A stretch of 32,826 nt of DNA from Verrucomicrobiota bacterium (GCA_017309115.1 JAFLEF010000067.1:1-32826), one strand, 5' to 3'. Shown: positions 26,901 through 32,826, counted from the stretch's first letter. The notes: generated by a model from the sequence alone, not told the origin. A program made the numbers and translations.

Positions 26901-26922
26901 AAATAAGAACCACGCGCTTCAT
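23914..26922 (-). CDS. PVC-type CxxCH dehydrogenase-like protein with HEAT repeats
   Basis: 1002 residues from the ATG at 26920-26922; the frame is open further upstream only because it overlaps the preceding gene. The signal peptide is about residues 1-18 (MKRVVLILALLTGPLVRG). A beta-propeller-like membrane-bound-dehydrogenase domain spans about 30-380, with FRVLDGFEVNLFASE, calcium-loop-like DTDRDGRAD and DTNGDGKAD, GPDGALYLCDWYNPIIGHYQ and DKANGRIWRV. HEAT-like helical repeats fill about 400-860. A c-type cytochrome domain ends the protein, with heme motif CTTCH at 879-883, VGPDLGALG, and LSAEELRDLVAYLAAL at the C-terminus. This is the architecture of planctomycete/verrucomicrobial putative heme-binding proteins, thought to be periplasmic oxidoreductases acting on sugars or alcohols; the substrate is unknown. 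It is translationally coupled to the upstream SGNH-like gene through an ATGA overlap. Confidence 0.94.
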   Translation of the reverse strand: MKRVVLILALLTGPLVRGQSDPAQEQASFRVLDGFEVNLFASEKEGVRKPIQIRFDPDGRLWVVGSTVYPQIKPGEEPDDQVVVLEDTDRDGRADRSTVFAGGLHIPTGLELGQGGVYVGAATELLHLRDTNGDGKADERRVVLRGFGTGDTHQTINSFCWGPLGELMMSQGLHAESRVETPWGVAELRQAGVWRFWPRQVRLDPFWTGAMGAHNPFGTAFDAWGQPFVFAGNGHGVYHLTQAMIATDHFLEQRSIWNQGRKFGGADFVENTHWPTANQGEVVSGGYLQNTVERFRLTPDGSTFKAERLPPLVESTNTAFRIVDVRFGPDGALYLCDWYNPIIGHYQNSFRDPNRDKANGRIWRVTAKGRPLVTWTPLGAVATPEVVKQLSSNQRWNRQMARMVLADRDPVPTSEALRTWAQSLPGTGSELARWEVLGAQIALGTTDLPLLQQLVASALPEARAAAARAAGELARRGGVSPAGEGVNAVKATGEAAPLLELLSTLVQDEHPRVRLEAVVACSYVPTAAAMDIAARAADRPMDSALTYAFTQCVAALRPWWSSAQARGELKLLQNSQQAAAFAQAEGGAGSVSYAAGRLRRIGEVALDAPTIRQLSGVVAASGGPGELSVLLSPRSFTVGTNYDASLHARRLREAAESSRRRGLVPNGDQAPALQRLSQSPSPEVRAAASELIGAWKVESLRASLEALVTSDSVPLLERVAAVEGLAWLGGSKSTATLLTLSSSDLPGPMRAAAVAGLVPLQLEVAAGQAAQWWQGSADPGAVASALQAFIRQRNGMGALLAALRARPPAAANARVIQEVLARNGRHEPDLNLLLVAAMSPEVRKQPWSAADVPSVVAAARASADRARGAQLFASPQLACTTCHAVDGTPGRVGPDLGALGTAQTLEFVVGALIEPQREVKEGFMAHELVVQDGTMYQGYLRGETAETLTILDHLSGRTVTLPRSSVVEQRQLGSLMPAGLVDGLSAEELRDLVAYLAALGKK

Positions 26923-27857
26923 TGAGAAATGCTTTTCTGGCGGAGGGCAGCTGCCCGTTGGGCCACCTCGGACTCGGCCGCTTGCAACAACGGCACGAAC
27001 TCCTCCATCTCTTGGGGAAACCAGCGAATGGACCGATCCCGATGATCCCGACTGCTCGCCTGTTCGGTTCGGTCCCCGGCGAGAAAGGCCCAATTGGTGG
27101 GACGCGAGTAGCGGAACCAAATCTTGTTCTTGGCGATGACGGCTTCCCGCAAGGCTTCAACATCCTTGCCACCCGGCTGAACGGTGTACTCGGCCACCAA
27201 CGCACCACGGCGGTCCGCGAGATCGAAAAGCGCAATCCAAGCCGCTATAGCTCGCTGGGAATCCGCTGTGGGCTGAACCCCGTCCTCCGTGCTCCAAGGA
27301 AACGGTGGCTCACCCTGATTTCCAAATACATTAATCACGCGCAGGTCCTGCCGGGTCCCGATCCGCTCCACGGCGTTGATATACAATCGCAAGTTTCGAT
27401 TCCGCGCGGCCACGGCTGCCGCATCCAAAGGCCCGCCTCCGCCGAACGGCGTGGGCGTCAGCAACACCACCTGCGGAACGACCTTCCGCACGTCCTGAAT
27501 CAGCGTCTCATAAGCGTTCTCAAATTCCTCGACGCCAGCCGCTCCCGCCAGCGACTCCATCTGGCCGAATTGCATCAGGACGGCGGTGGCGCCGATGGAT
27601 TTCAGCTGTTGATCCAACCCGGGATAATTGAGGGGGCGGGGTCGAGCGAACACCGTGTCACCTTCCCACGACAGATTGCGAAACCGGGTTCCCTTCCCTT
27701 GCTCCCGAAGCACGTAATAGGTCTCCAAGTAGCCCGCTTCTGAAGCGGCGACCAATTGCGAGCCACCGATCAGCGCCACCACGCCGGGAACTCGTTCTGC
27801 GCCGAGCGCGCTGAGCACACCGAGCCAACCCAAAAGTCCGAAAACGAGGACACGCAT
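26919..27857 (-). CDS. Secreted SGNH/GDSL-hydrolase-like protein
   Basis: 312 residues from the ATG at 27855-27857, which begins a good signal peptide (MRVLVFGLLGWLGVLSALGA). The SGNH-like layout is recognisable: block I region VVALIGGSQLVAASEAGYLE, then FRNLSWEGDTVFARPRPLNY, block III region VLMQFGQMESLAG, NRNLRLYINAVERIG, and block V region STEDGVQPTADSQRAIAAW. Compared with active GDSL enzymes, the block V His (DGxH) is Gln here, and the block III Asn-Asp is Met-Glu, so catalysis is doubtful or differs. Related proteins are often encoded beside PVC-type heme proteins. The stop codon overlaps the start of the heme-protein gene (ATGA), so both are made together. Confidence 0.82.
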   Translation of the reverse strand: MRVLVFGLLGWLGVLSALGAERVPGVVALIGGSQLVAASEAGYLETYYVLREQGKGTRFRNLSWEGDTVFARPRPLNYPGLDQQLKSIGATAVLMQFGQMESLAGAAGVEEFENAYETLIQDVRKVVPQVVLLTPTPFGGGGPLDAAAVAARNRNLRLYINAVERIGTRQDLRVINVFGNQGEPPFPWSTEDGVQPTADSQRAIAAWIALFDLADRRGALVAEYTVQPGGKDVEALREAVIAKNKIWFRYSRPTNWAFLAGDRTEQASSRDHRDRSIRWFPQEMEEFVPLLQAAESEVAQRAAALRQKSISQ

Positions 27858-27932
27858 GGCGAGTAGAGGCGCAAGACTGCCGAACTCCCTCACCCTTGAC
27901 CATCCCCAGAATCAAGCGAACCCGGGAAAAGC

Positions 27933-28012
27933 GTGAGGGCGTGAGGGCGTGAGGGCGTGAGGGCGTGAGGGCGTGAGGGCGTGAGGGCGTGAGGGCGTGA
28001 GGGGGTGAGGGT
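27933..28012. repeat. Octanucleotide tandem repeat (gtgagggc)n
   Basis: Eight exact copies of gtgagggc (27933-27996), then gtgagggg and gtgagggt. One strand is strongly G-rich. Located 76 bases upstream of the SGNH-like gene start, so copy-number change could affect its expression. Confidence 0.95.
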
Positions 28013-28306
28013 TGAGGGGGTGACTGGGAGACTAGGAGACAGAGGAGATGAATCTGGAACGTGGGAGCGATAGGGATGGACCGCCGGGCCGTCCCCGGTT
28101 GGCTGGCAAAGCCCGGCCAACCGGCAGTTGCTGGTCAGCGTAAGAAACCGGCAGCACCACCGTCCTTCTCGCTCCAGCCCGCGCGAAGCGTTTGGAGTGC
28201 GGTCGCGCAGCGCAGCGAAGCTACCGCTTTTCGTCCCGGCGGGTGACGGGCCAGAGTATTCAGAAACCTCACCCGCCATCCTCGCGCCCCAAAGCGGCAG
28301 AGGGCT

Positions 28307-28486
28307 AGCCCGGATATTTCACACTCTTTCTGCTGCGGCTGGCTGCAAGCCCGTCTGGCGGCGTTGGCCTCGCATTCCTCGCCGGACAGTATGTCCCCAT
28401 ACAGCCCGGTTCGGAATCGCTTCGGCCGCCTTGCCAGACGGGCTTTCGCGGCGCCTCGCGACGAAAGCCTGTGAAATATCCGGGCT
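28307..28486. mobile_element. MITE-like 180-bp inverted-repeat element
   Basis: Outer arms agcccggatatttcaca (28307-28323) and its exact reverse complement (28470-28486), 17 of 17. Inner arms aagcccgtctggc (28347-28359) and its exact reverse complement (28433-28445), 13 of 13. The sequence between outer and inner arms matches imperfectly, so each half is about 53 bases, enclosing a 73-base centre. It interrupts a repeat: aaagcggcagagggct on the left and ctgccacactccaaacgctt on the right correspond to the continuous agcgccagagggctggcgca at 20247. No coding capacity. A clear target duplication is not visible. Confidence 0.7.
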
Positions 28487-28522
28487 CGAGGTCTGCCACA
28501 CTCCAAACGCTTCGCGGCTCCC

Positions 28523-28608
28523 GGTAGGGCGAGGTTTCCACCGAGCGTCCCGGCAAATCACGCGTCACCCCTCCACACCCGAACGGCTCCGCCGAGCGTC
28601 GCCCTACC
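28523..28608 (-). repeat. Hairpin element, family A, reverse orientation
   Basis: Begins ggtagggcgaggtttccacc and ends cgagcgtcgccctacc, i.e. the family A arms read on the other strand, with right arm at 28523-28548 and left arm at 28583-28608. It is 86 bp, with a shortened and diverged centre; inner stem pairing is weaker than in the plus-strand copies. Confidence 0.7.
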
Positions 28609-28685
28609 GCTTACCGCTTACCGCTTACCGGCCCCTCCCCTTCCGACCTCTCAGCTCTCAGCTCTCAGCTCTCAGCTTTCCCCGA

Positions 28686-28859
28686 CTACCTCGGCCCGTT
28701 CATGAACCACATGATGGTTCCGATAATCGCGGCGAAGATGGATCCGGCAATGATGGCGGCCACCAACTGCAACCGATGCTTGCGACGGTTGCTTCGGCCC
28801 TGACCGGGCAGGAGGTAGTACCGATGCTCCTCAGGATTGCGCTTTTTGCCGAACCACAT
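28686..28859 (-). CDS. Small single-pass membrane protein
   Basis: 57 residues from the ATG at 28857-28859 (MWFGKKRNPEEHRYYLLPGQ); a GTG nine bases upstream would add three residues. The first 30 residues are basic and polar (GRSNRRKHR), followed by one transmembrane helix (about 32-54, LVAAIIAGSIFAAIIGTIMW) and a short FMNGPR tail. This is an N-in tail-anchored layout. The RYYLLPGQG-RxxRRK-TM pattern looks like a conserved small protein of this group, but I cannot name a family. It lies 107 bases downstream of another minus-strand membrane protein and may be co-transcribed with it. Confidence 0.6.
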   Translation of the reverse strand: MWFGKKRNPEEHRYYLLPGQGRSNRRKHRLQLVAAIIAGSIFAAIIGTIMWFMNGPR

Positions 28860-28966
28860 GATATCCACGGTGAACGAGCGAGGAGCCTAGGCGGTTCGGG
28901 TCACCAGTGGCAATCCGGGACCTACGCGGGTTTGGGGTACCTGCCCAGCCTTCCGAGTGCGTGCGG

Positions 28967-29539
28967 TCAGGGCTTCTTCGGAGGATCCGTCGGAGGGTTT
29001 TCCTCCCCGCCGCGCTGACGCTCCAACGTGTTCAGAACCCCGACCACAAACGACTCGGAATACCCGCTCACAAAGCACCATACTAGCAGCTTGCCCAGAT
29101 CCTGAACGCCCTTGGGACGCAACCCCAGCACCTCCCGCATGCTCAACCGAAGACCCTCGGCCTCCGGCAAAAAGGTGAAGTTCGGAAACAGATTGCTGGT
29201 GAACAGTCCGTGCCCGCCTTCGCCGGTGAGGATTCCCGACATGAAGAGCAGATACGCCACCCCGGCCATCAAGCCGCCATACACCAGCGGCATGTATGTG
29301 GCAGGCGAGCTTCGGGCCATTTGGACCACCCCATGATGATCACCCGTCCGCAGACGCCGCAGCAGGGACAGACTCCCGCCCAGCGCTCCCACCAGGATGG
29401 ACGCCGGCATGGAACCCAGATGTTCCGGTGACAGAAACTGCCCGATCAACACCAGAGCCACGAGTCCCGCCACCAAAACGCCCTGCGCCAGGAAGACGCG
29501 GCGCAGCACCAATTCGATCGCGTCATCAAGGGTGTTCAT
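28967..29539 (-). CDS. Hypothetical membrane protein
   Basis: 190 residues from the ATG at 29537-29539 (MNTLDDAIELVLRRVF). The frame runs 31 codons further upstream but that part has no coding character. About four hydrophobic segments: VFLAQGVLVAGLVALVLIG, PASILVGALGGSLSLL, YMPLVYGGLMAGVAYLLF and LGKLLVWCFVSGYSESFVV. The C-terminus is charged (ERQRGGEENPPTDPPKKP). The first Lys/Arg-rich loop (RRLRTGDHHG) lies between segments two and three. No known family is recognised. It starts 56 bases after the stop of the AAA+ ATPase gene on the same strand, so read-through transcription is likely. Confidence 0.65.
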   Translation of the reverse strand: MNTLDDAIELVLRRVFLAQGVLVAGLVALVLIGQFLSPEHLGSMPASILVGALGGSLSLLRRLRTGDHHGVVQMARSSPATYMPLVYGGLMAGVAYLLFMSGILTGEGGHGLFTSNLFPNFTFLPEAEGLRLSMREVLGLRPKGVQDLGKLLVWCFVSGYSESFVVGVLNTLERQRGGEENPPTDPPKKP

Positions 29540-29595
29540 GCTGAAGCCGGAGCCAACCACATCCACATCCCCTGGAGCAACTCCCCTATACCGAG

Positions 29596-30765
29596 TCACA
29601 GTGCATCCAAGAGCTGGCGGATACCCGTCCACGGCACCACCCCACCCCGCTCGCGCGTCTGGGCAACGTCGCCCCCATAGACCAGCCAGGGACGGAGATC
29701 AGCTTTTGGCGACTGAGACCGCCAAAAATCCAATCCCTCGAAGAAGTCAGTCGCCACCGTTTTACCGGCCTTGATTTCGATCCCGTGCCAGGTCGTTCCC
29801 CGTTCCACGACCGCATCCACTTCGTGACCGTCCTTGTCCCGCCAGAAATACACCGAGGACACATCCCCGCGGTTGGCCAGTTCCTTGATCAGTTCGGAGA
29901 TAACCCAGTTCTCAAAGAGTCCGCCCCGGAGCGGATGTGCCATCACGTGGCCCGGCTCCCGAATACCGACCAGCCACGAAGCCAAGCCGGGATCGCAGAA
30001 GTAAAGCTTGGGAGTCTTGATGATCCGTTTCGACAGATTCCCGAAATGTGGTCGCACCTGAAACACGAGAAAGCTCGCCTGCAACACCGATAACCAGGCC
30101 TCCGCCGTGGGCCGGGAGATTCCCGCGTCCGCTGCCAGACTACTCAGATTCACGAGCTGTCCCACTCGGCCAGCACAAAGCTGCAGGAAACGCTGGAACG
30201 AGGCCAAGTCCTGAACCTTCAGAGAATGCCGGACGTCACGCTCCAGGTAGGTCGACACATAACTCTTGATCCAGGAAGCCGGGTCTACGGCCCGGTCGTA
30301 CAGCGGAGGAAAGAGTCCGTTGGCCAGGAGCGAATCCAGGTCTTTGGGTGCCCGGTCGGCGGCCTGAAGCTCTGGCAGGGAGAAAGGGAGCAGGTTCAAC
30401 ATCGCCACCCGACCCGCCAGCGACTGCGTGATGGCCTCCACCAAACCGAACTGCTTCGACCCCGTCAGGATGAACCGGCCCATTCGCCGATCCGAATCCA
30501 GTACCCCTTGGAGGTAGGAGAAGATCGAGGGACACCGCTGCACTTCATCCAGCACCGCTCCGTCTTGGAACTGACCCAGGAATCCTCGCGGATCGCTTTC
30601 AGCAAATTGTCGTGTGTCCGGATCTTCCAGGCTGGCGTACGGCTTCGTGCCTCCCAATTGCTTGGCCAAGGTGGTCTTGCCCGACTGCCTGGGACCGGTG
30701 ATCGCCAGCGCCGGAAAGCCTTGAAGAGCTGCCCGAGCGACCGGCAACAGCCGACGTTCAATCAT
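29596..30765 (-). CDS. AAA+ ATPase with DUF4143 C-terminal domain
   Basis: 389 residues from the ATG at 30763-30765. aaggtgg lies about six bases upstream and overlaps an in-frame GTG, which settles the start. The Walker A motif GPRQSGKT is at residues 24-31, and Walker B-like GAVLDEVQ near 70. TGSKQFGLVEAITQSLAGRV is the sensor/arginine region, typical of the ATP-binding (COG1373) family. After about residue 180 come a winged-helix-like part (RFLQLCAGRVGQLVNLSSLA, ISRPTAEAWLSVLQ) and the DUF4143 region with a PD-(D/E)xK-like signature (DKDGHEVDAVVERG, HGIEIKAG). These proteins are widespread, often in accessory regions; roles in DNA or toxin-antitoxin-like processes are suggested but not proven. 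The upstream AT-rich stretch should be its promoter. Confidence 0.93.
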   Translation of the reverse strand: MIERRLLPVARAALQGFPALAITGPRQSGKTTLAKQLGGTKPYASLEDPDTRQFAESDPRGFLGQFQDGAVLDEVQRCPSIFSYLQGVLDSDRRMGRFILTGSKQFGLVEAITQSLAGRVAMLNLLPFSLPELQAADRAPKDLDSLLANGLFPPLYDRAVDPASWIKSYVSTYLERDVRHSLKVQDLASFQRFLQLCAGRVGQLVNLSSLAADAGISRPTAEAWLSVLQASFLVFQVRPHFGNLSKRIIKTPKLYFCDPGLASWLVGIREPGHVMAHPLRGGLFENWVISELIKELANRGDVSSVYFWRDKDGHEVDAVVERGTTWHGIEIKAGKTVATDFFEGLDFWRSQSPKADLRPWLVYGGDVAQTRERGGVVPWTGIRQLLDAL

Positions 30766-30775
30766 GCCGGCCACC

Positions 30776-30860
30776 TTAACCTTTTCTGGCTACTCGTAAA
30801 GCTCTGTTTACAAATAGCCAACTTTATATAGATCAGGTTTTTACGCTGCATTTTACCAAG
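30776..30860 (-). promoter_or_regulatory. AT-rich promoter region of the DUF4143 ATPase gene
   Basis: The stretch 30790-30855 is much more AT-rich than its surroundings. Read on the minus strand it contains tatataaag, and closer to the gene ttggct followed 17 bases later by tacgag, a weak -35/-10 pair. The exact start site cannot be chosen from sequence. Confidence 0.4.
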
Positions 30861-31038
30861 ATTTCCGCCTCGACGGACGCCGCAAAGGGTTTTCGCAGAT
30901 TGGCACCGATTCACACAGATTCGCGGGAAGTCTCAAGTTCAACTCAACCAACGACCCTTCGTCTTCCATCCACTGCCAAAACCAATCCCCAACCCAAACT
31001 CAACCCGCTTCCCTCCCTGAAATCTGCGTGAATCTGCG
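30861..31038. repeat. Spacer with cagatt/ctgcg repeat fragments
   Basis: Fragments cgcagattggcaccgattca at 30895 and tgaaatctgcgtgaatctgc at about 31018, continuing gtcaatctgggg, are inverted relatives of one another and of 32338-32374 and 10893-10930. The middle (30930-31015) holds no gene that I can support. Confidence 0.55.
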
Positions 31039-31170
31039 TCAATCTGGGGATAAAAAGCCCTTCCGGTGGTGGCCACTCTCTGCCTCGGCGACCCTCCGCA
31101 GGCGATAGACCAAGTCGATCCCCTCGTCCGGATCACCCCACGACTCCCAAAGCACCAGGAGGTATCTCAT
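31039..31170 (-). CDS. Possible 43-residue ORF coupled to the four-helix membrane protein
   Basis: ATG at 31168-31170 overlaps the TGA of the upstream gene (ATGA), a pattern that favours translation. The product (MRYLLVLWESWGDPDEGIDL, then VYRLRRVAEAE) is charged and shows no domain. Its C-terminus and stop fall at the edge of the cagatt repeat, so it may be a gene shortened by repeat insertion. There is no independent support. Confidence 0.35.
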   Translation of the reverse strand: MRYLLVLWESWGDPDEGIDLVYRLRRVAEAESGHHRKGFLSPD

Positions 31171-31637
31171 GATGTTTTCTGGCCCGAGAACTTCCGGCGG
31201 AGAAGGTCGATCACCGCTCCCGACGAGGTGAGAAGCGTCCAGTAGATGCCGAAGTAGACAAACGCCAAGCCCGTCACGACCGCCACAAAACTCATTTCCC
31301 GTGTCCGTCCGTAGAGCAAGACAACAACCAGGAACGTGACGAGCGGAACGGCAAAAACCGGCAGCCAGGCCGGAAAGAACCGCTTCGCGCGAAGCCACGT
31401 GAGGAGCACAGAAACCACGAATGCAGCGGTGGAGAAAACCACGGCAAACACCCCTGCCAGGAACATCAACGCGAAGAACTCGGGAATCACGGCTATCGGG
31501 TTGTCGATTCCGCCAGCCGCAGTGGCCACCCCCACGACGTAGCAGACAAACGTCACCAGCAGCGTCCCAAGGATCACGACCGCTCCTGCCAGAACGTGTC
31601 CAACGACGAACTTCAGACCTGAATGTAAAGTCACCAT
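31167..31637 (-). CDS. Hypothetical four-helix membrane protein
   Basis: 156 residues, start ATG at 31635-31637. Four strongly hydrophobic segments: GHVLAGAVVILGTLLVTFVC, FFALMFLAGVFAVVFSTAAF continuing to VVSVLLTW, LPVFAVPLVTFLVVVLLYG, and SFVAVVTGLAFVYFGIYWTL. Short basic loops (RAKRFF, GRTREM) and a basic tail (DLLRRKFSGQK) suggest the C-terminus is cytoplasmic. No conserved motif or family is recognised. The stop overlaps the start of a 43-codon ORF. Confidence 0.7.
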   Translation of the reverse strand: MVTLHSGLKFVVGHVLAGAVVILGTLLVTFVCYVVGVATAAGGIDNPIAVIPEFFALMFLAGVFAVVFSTAAFVVSVLLTWLRAKRFFPAWLPVFAVPLVTFLVVVLLYGRTREMSFVAVVTGLAFVYFGIYWTLLTSSGAVIDLLRRKFSGQKTS

Positions 31638-31833
31638 ACGATCGCCGGACTATGCCCCCCGAGCGAAGGCTGCGATCTCCTCAAATCCCGGGAGTTCCGC
31701 AATCTCGATGTCCCGGTCGTTGGAGTCCATGGCGTGGTAAGCGGGGGGGCGGGTATCGTTACTGAACCTGAATCACTAACTGCGTGGAGCGTATCGACCA
31801 CGCAGGGCCTGAAAAGGACCAAGTCGTGCACTG

Positions 31834-32271
31834 TCAGCCGGAGCCCAAATCCTCCAAGATCTTTTGCATCAGCTTCGCAGAATCCACGCGCAACAGCTTG
31901 AACAAAGCCGCAGCAGCGCCGCCTGCCTCCTCGGCCAACAATCCTAGCGTCAGGTGCTCAACTCCGAGAATCGTGTGGTGGAACGCTGCGGCCTCCATTT
32001 CGGCTCGCGCCAACGCATTCGTGGCAGACTTGCCAAAGACTAAGCCCTCTTGCCTGATCACTTCCTCAGCCTGGCTTGGATTGATGGACAAATAGCGGTC
32101 GACCAATTCAGCAGATAAGCCTGCGTCTTTGAGCACCGTATCGCCGACTCCGCCGTTGAGTGTCAGCAACCCATAAACCAAATGCGCACTCGTGAGCTGC
32201 GAATGACTAAGGCGACAATACGACTCCGCCGCATGGTCAATTGCTAACTGACATCGTGGTGTGCGTTCCAT
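31834..32271 (-). CDS. Stand-alone Clp N-terminal domain protein
   Basis: 145 residues, start ATG at 32269-32271. Two copies of the Clp-N helical repeat are visible: about residues 5-70 (AIDHAAESYCRLSHSQLTSA, HLVYGLLTLNGGVGDTVLKD) and about 80-142 (ALARAEMEAAAFHHTILGVE, HLTLGLLAEEAGGAAAALFK, LLRVDSAKLMQKIL). In ClpA/ClpC this module binds substrates and adaptors (MecA, ClpS); here the ATPase modules are absent. Isolated Clp-N proteins such as ClpC-N homologues are known in other bacteria and may modulate the protease or protect against it. No clp gene is adjacent. Confidence 0.88.
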   Translation of the reverse strand: MERTPRCQLAIDHAAESYCRLSHSQLTSAHLVYGLLTLNGGVGDTVLKDAGLSAELVDRYLSINPSQAEEVIRQEGLVFGKSATNALARAEMEAAAFHHTILGVEHLTLGLLAEEAGGAAAALFKLLRVDSAKLMQKILEDLGSG

Positions 32272-32704
32272 GACCTTTGCCGTGTGGGTAATCTCAAACC
32301 TCAGGAACCGCTGAGCGAGCAGAGAACAGTAGATGGTATCCGCAGATTGACTCCGATTCCCGCAGATTCTTTGGGAATCCGACTTGTTCAGTGTCTCCCC
32401 TTCCCACTCCCCCTCTTTCCCTTCCCCTTTCCTGTTTTCATGTTTTCCAGATTCATCCCCCTCCGCGAACTCCGCGTCCTCCGCGGGAGACCCTTTCCCC
32501 GGGGTGTAATCGAGGCGGGTGTCCGTTCGACGCTGACCAGCAAAGGCCGCGTTCCGACGCTGCGCGCGGAAGCGCGGGGACGGACCAGCGGTCCATCCCT
32601 ACCGAGGAGAAGTTGAGAGTTGAACGTTGAGAGTTGAGAGACCGGAAGTTGGCCGCGTCCCCAAGTCTCGCCCTCCCACTTTCTCCGTCGCCGTCTTCCT
32701 CCTT
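32272..32704. repeat. Repeat-bearing spacer near the right edge
   Basis: Holds cagatt repeat fragments (32338-32374), cctgttttcatgttttcca with flanks (32426-32453), a ctccgcg-rich module (ctccgcgaactccgcgtcct, 32461-32480, then ccgcggg), and a family B fragment (32576-32603) containing the perfect hairpin GGACC-agc-GGTCC. Then gttgagagttgaacgttgag. No gene is supported. Confidence 0.75.
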
Positions 32705-32826
32705 CTAAGAAACTACCGAGGCGGCCGGGGTGTTTGGGGTGAGTTGGAAGCCGAGGTTTTGGGCGGTTTTGTGGAGGTGTTTGAGGACGCGTTGGCGGTG
32801 TTTTTCTTCGTACTCTTCGAGGCCCT
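32705..32826 (-). CDS. 3' end of an unidentified gene, possibly a transposase
   Basis: The minus-strand frame is open from the window edge to a TAG at 32705-32707. The last 40 residues include GLEEYEEKHRQRVLKHLHKT and AQNLGFQLTPNT, ending AASVVS. The pattern (L/D)xYExxYRxRVLxxLxxxAxxLG(F/Y)xL resembles the C-terminus of some transposases, recalled from memory without a search. The gene is cut by the window edge, so a transposase is only a suggestion. Confidence 0.4.
   Translation of the reverse strand, partial: GLEEYEEKHRQRVLKHLHKTAQNLGFQLTPNTPAASVVS

Larger units (their letters stand above)
27858..28685. repeat. Repeat block: octamer satellite, hairpins and nested inverted-repeat element
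   Basis: Contains, in order: gtgagggc repeated eight times exactly (27933-27996) plus two decayed units; a reverse-oriented family B hairpin (about 28070-28124); a reverse-oriented gcgaagcgtttggagtgcgg and gaagctaccgctttt module (about 28180-28248); a 180-bp inverted-repeat element (28307-28486); cactccaaacgcttcgcgg; a reverse-oriented family A hairpin (28523-28608); a taccgct heptamer tract (28605-28630); and a ctctcag heptamer tract (about 28648-28676). No gene is supported. Confidence 0.85.

Noticed and set aside
25657-26925. 422-codon plus-strand frame opposite the PVC heme protein
   Set aside because: It is an antisense shadow of a recognised gene; no domain or signal.
28128-29018. 296-codon plus-strand frame
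   Set aside because: It crosses several repeat modules and then runs antisense to two membrane-protein genes; no domain.
31650-31730. 26-codon minus-strand ORF (MDSNDRDIEIAELPGFEEIA) just upstream of the four-helix membrane protein
   Set aside because: It has a plausible acidic composition and 12-base spacing, but no ribosome-binding site and is too short to support without homologues; it may be a gene remnant.

Overview
This is a GC-rich window with long, repeat-packed spacers between ordinary genes. The gene families point to Verrucomicrobiota or a close PVC-group relative. They include a cytochrome-like DUF1587/1592/1588/1585 protein paired with a DUF1552 Tat protein, a PVC-type CxxCH/HEAT dehydrogenase-like protein coupled to an SGNH-like protein, a secreted protein with a verrucomicrobial-style C-terminus, and few Shine-Dalgarno sites. 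The assignment is inference: there is no rRNA or other marker in the window. I saw no tRNA, rRNA or CRISPR array.

Layout. 1-153 is a possible 3' end of a gene entering from the left. 154-942 is spacer with two 351-bp direct repeats. 943-1713 (-) is a two-META-domain lipoprotein and 1880-2881 (-) a membrane/TPR-like protein. 2882-4924 holds a tandem array of about 475-bp units, whose last partial copy touches the stop codon of a membrane protein at 4925-5926 (-). 6213-10647 (+) encodes an RND permease and its periplasmic adaptor, with no outer-membrane channel gene beside them. 10994-12073 (+) is a TlpA-like thioredoxin. 12074-12692 carries a 123-bp tandem array of long hairpin elements. 12693-13832 (-) is a secreted CE1-type esterase, followed by another repeat block. 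14644-20064 (+) is the DUF1592/DUF1552 pair. After more repeats come an FAD monooxygenase (20657-22258, +), a SnoaL/NTF2-like protein (22271-22639, -) and a secreted protein (22718-23614, -). 23914-27857 (-) is the overlapping SGNH-like/PVC cytochrome pair. 27858-28685 holds an octamer satellite, a nested MITE-like element and hairpins. The right end carries minus-strand genes: two membrane proteins, an AAA+ DUF4143 ATPase, a four-helix membrane protein, a stand-alone Clp-N protein, and the 3' end of an unidentified, possibly transposase, gene at the edge.

The strongest unexplained signal is the repeat system. At least five modular families recur in both orientations between genes: a 92-93 bp element with a 26-bp imperfect terminal inverted repeat that shows a pair-preserving change between copies; a second hairpin family; a module containing cctgttttcatgttttcca; a ctccgcg-rich module; and heptanucleotide satellites. 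They lie next to one another, in tandem and nested. In one or two cases they provide or adjoin the stop codon of a gene. No gene in the window is an obvious mobiliser for them.

The metabolic genes suggest a heterotroph with secreted hydrolases, periplasmic c-type heme proteins and envelope efflux. No single pathway links the whole window.
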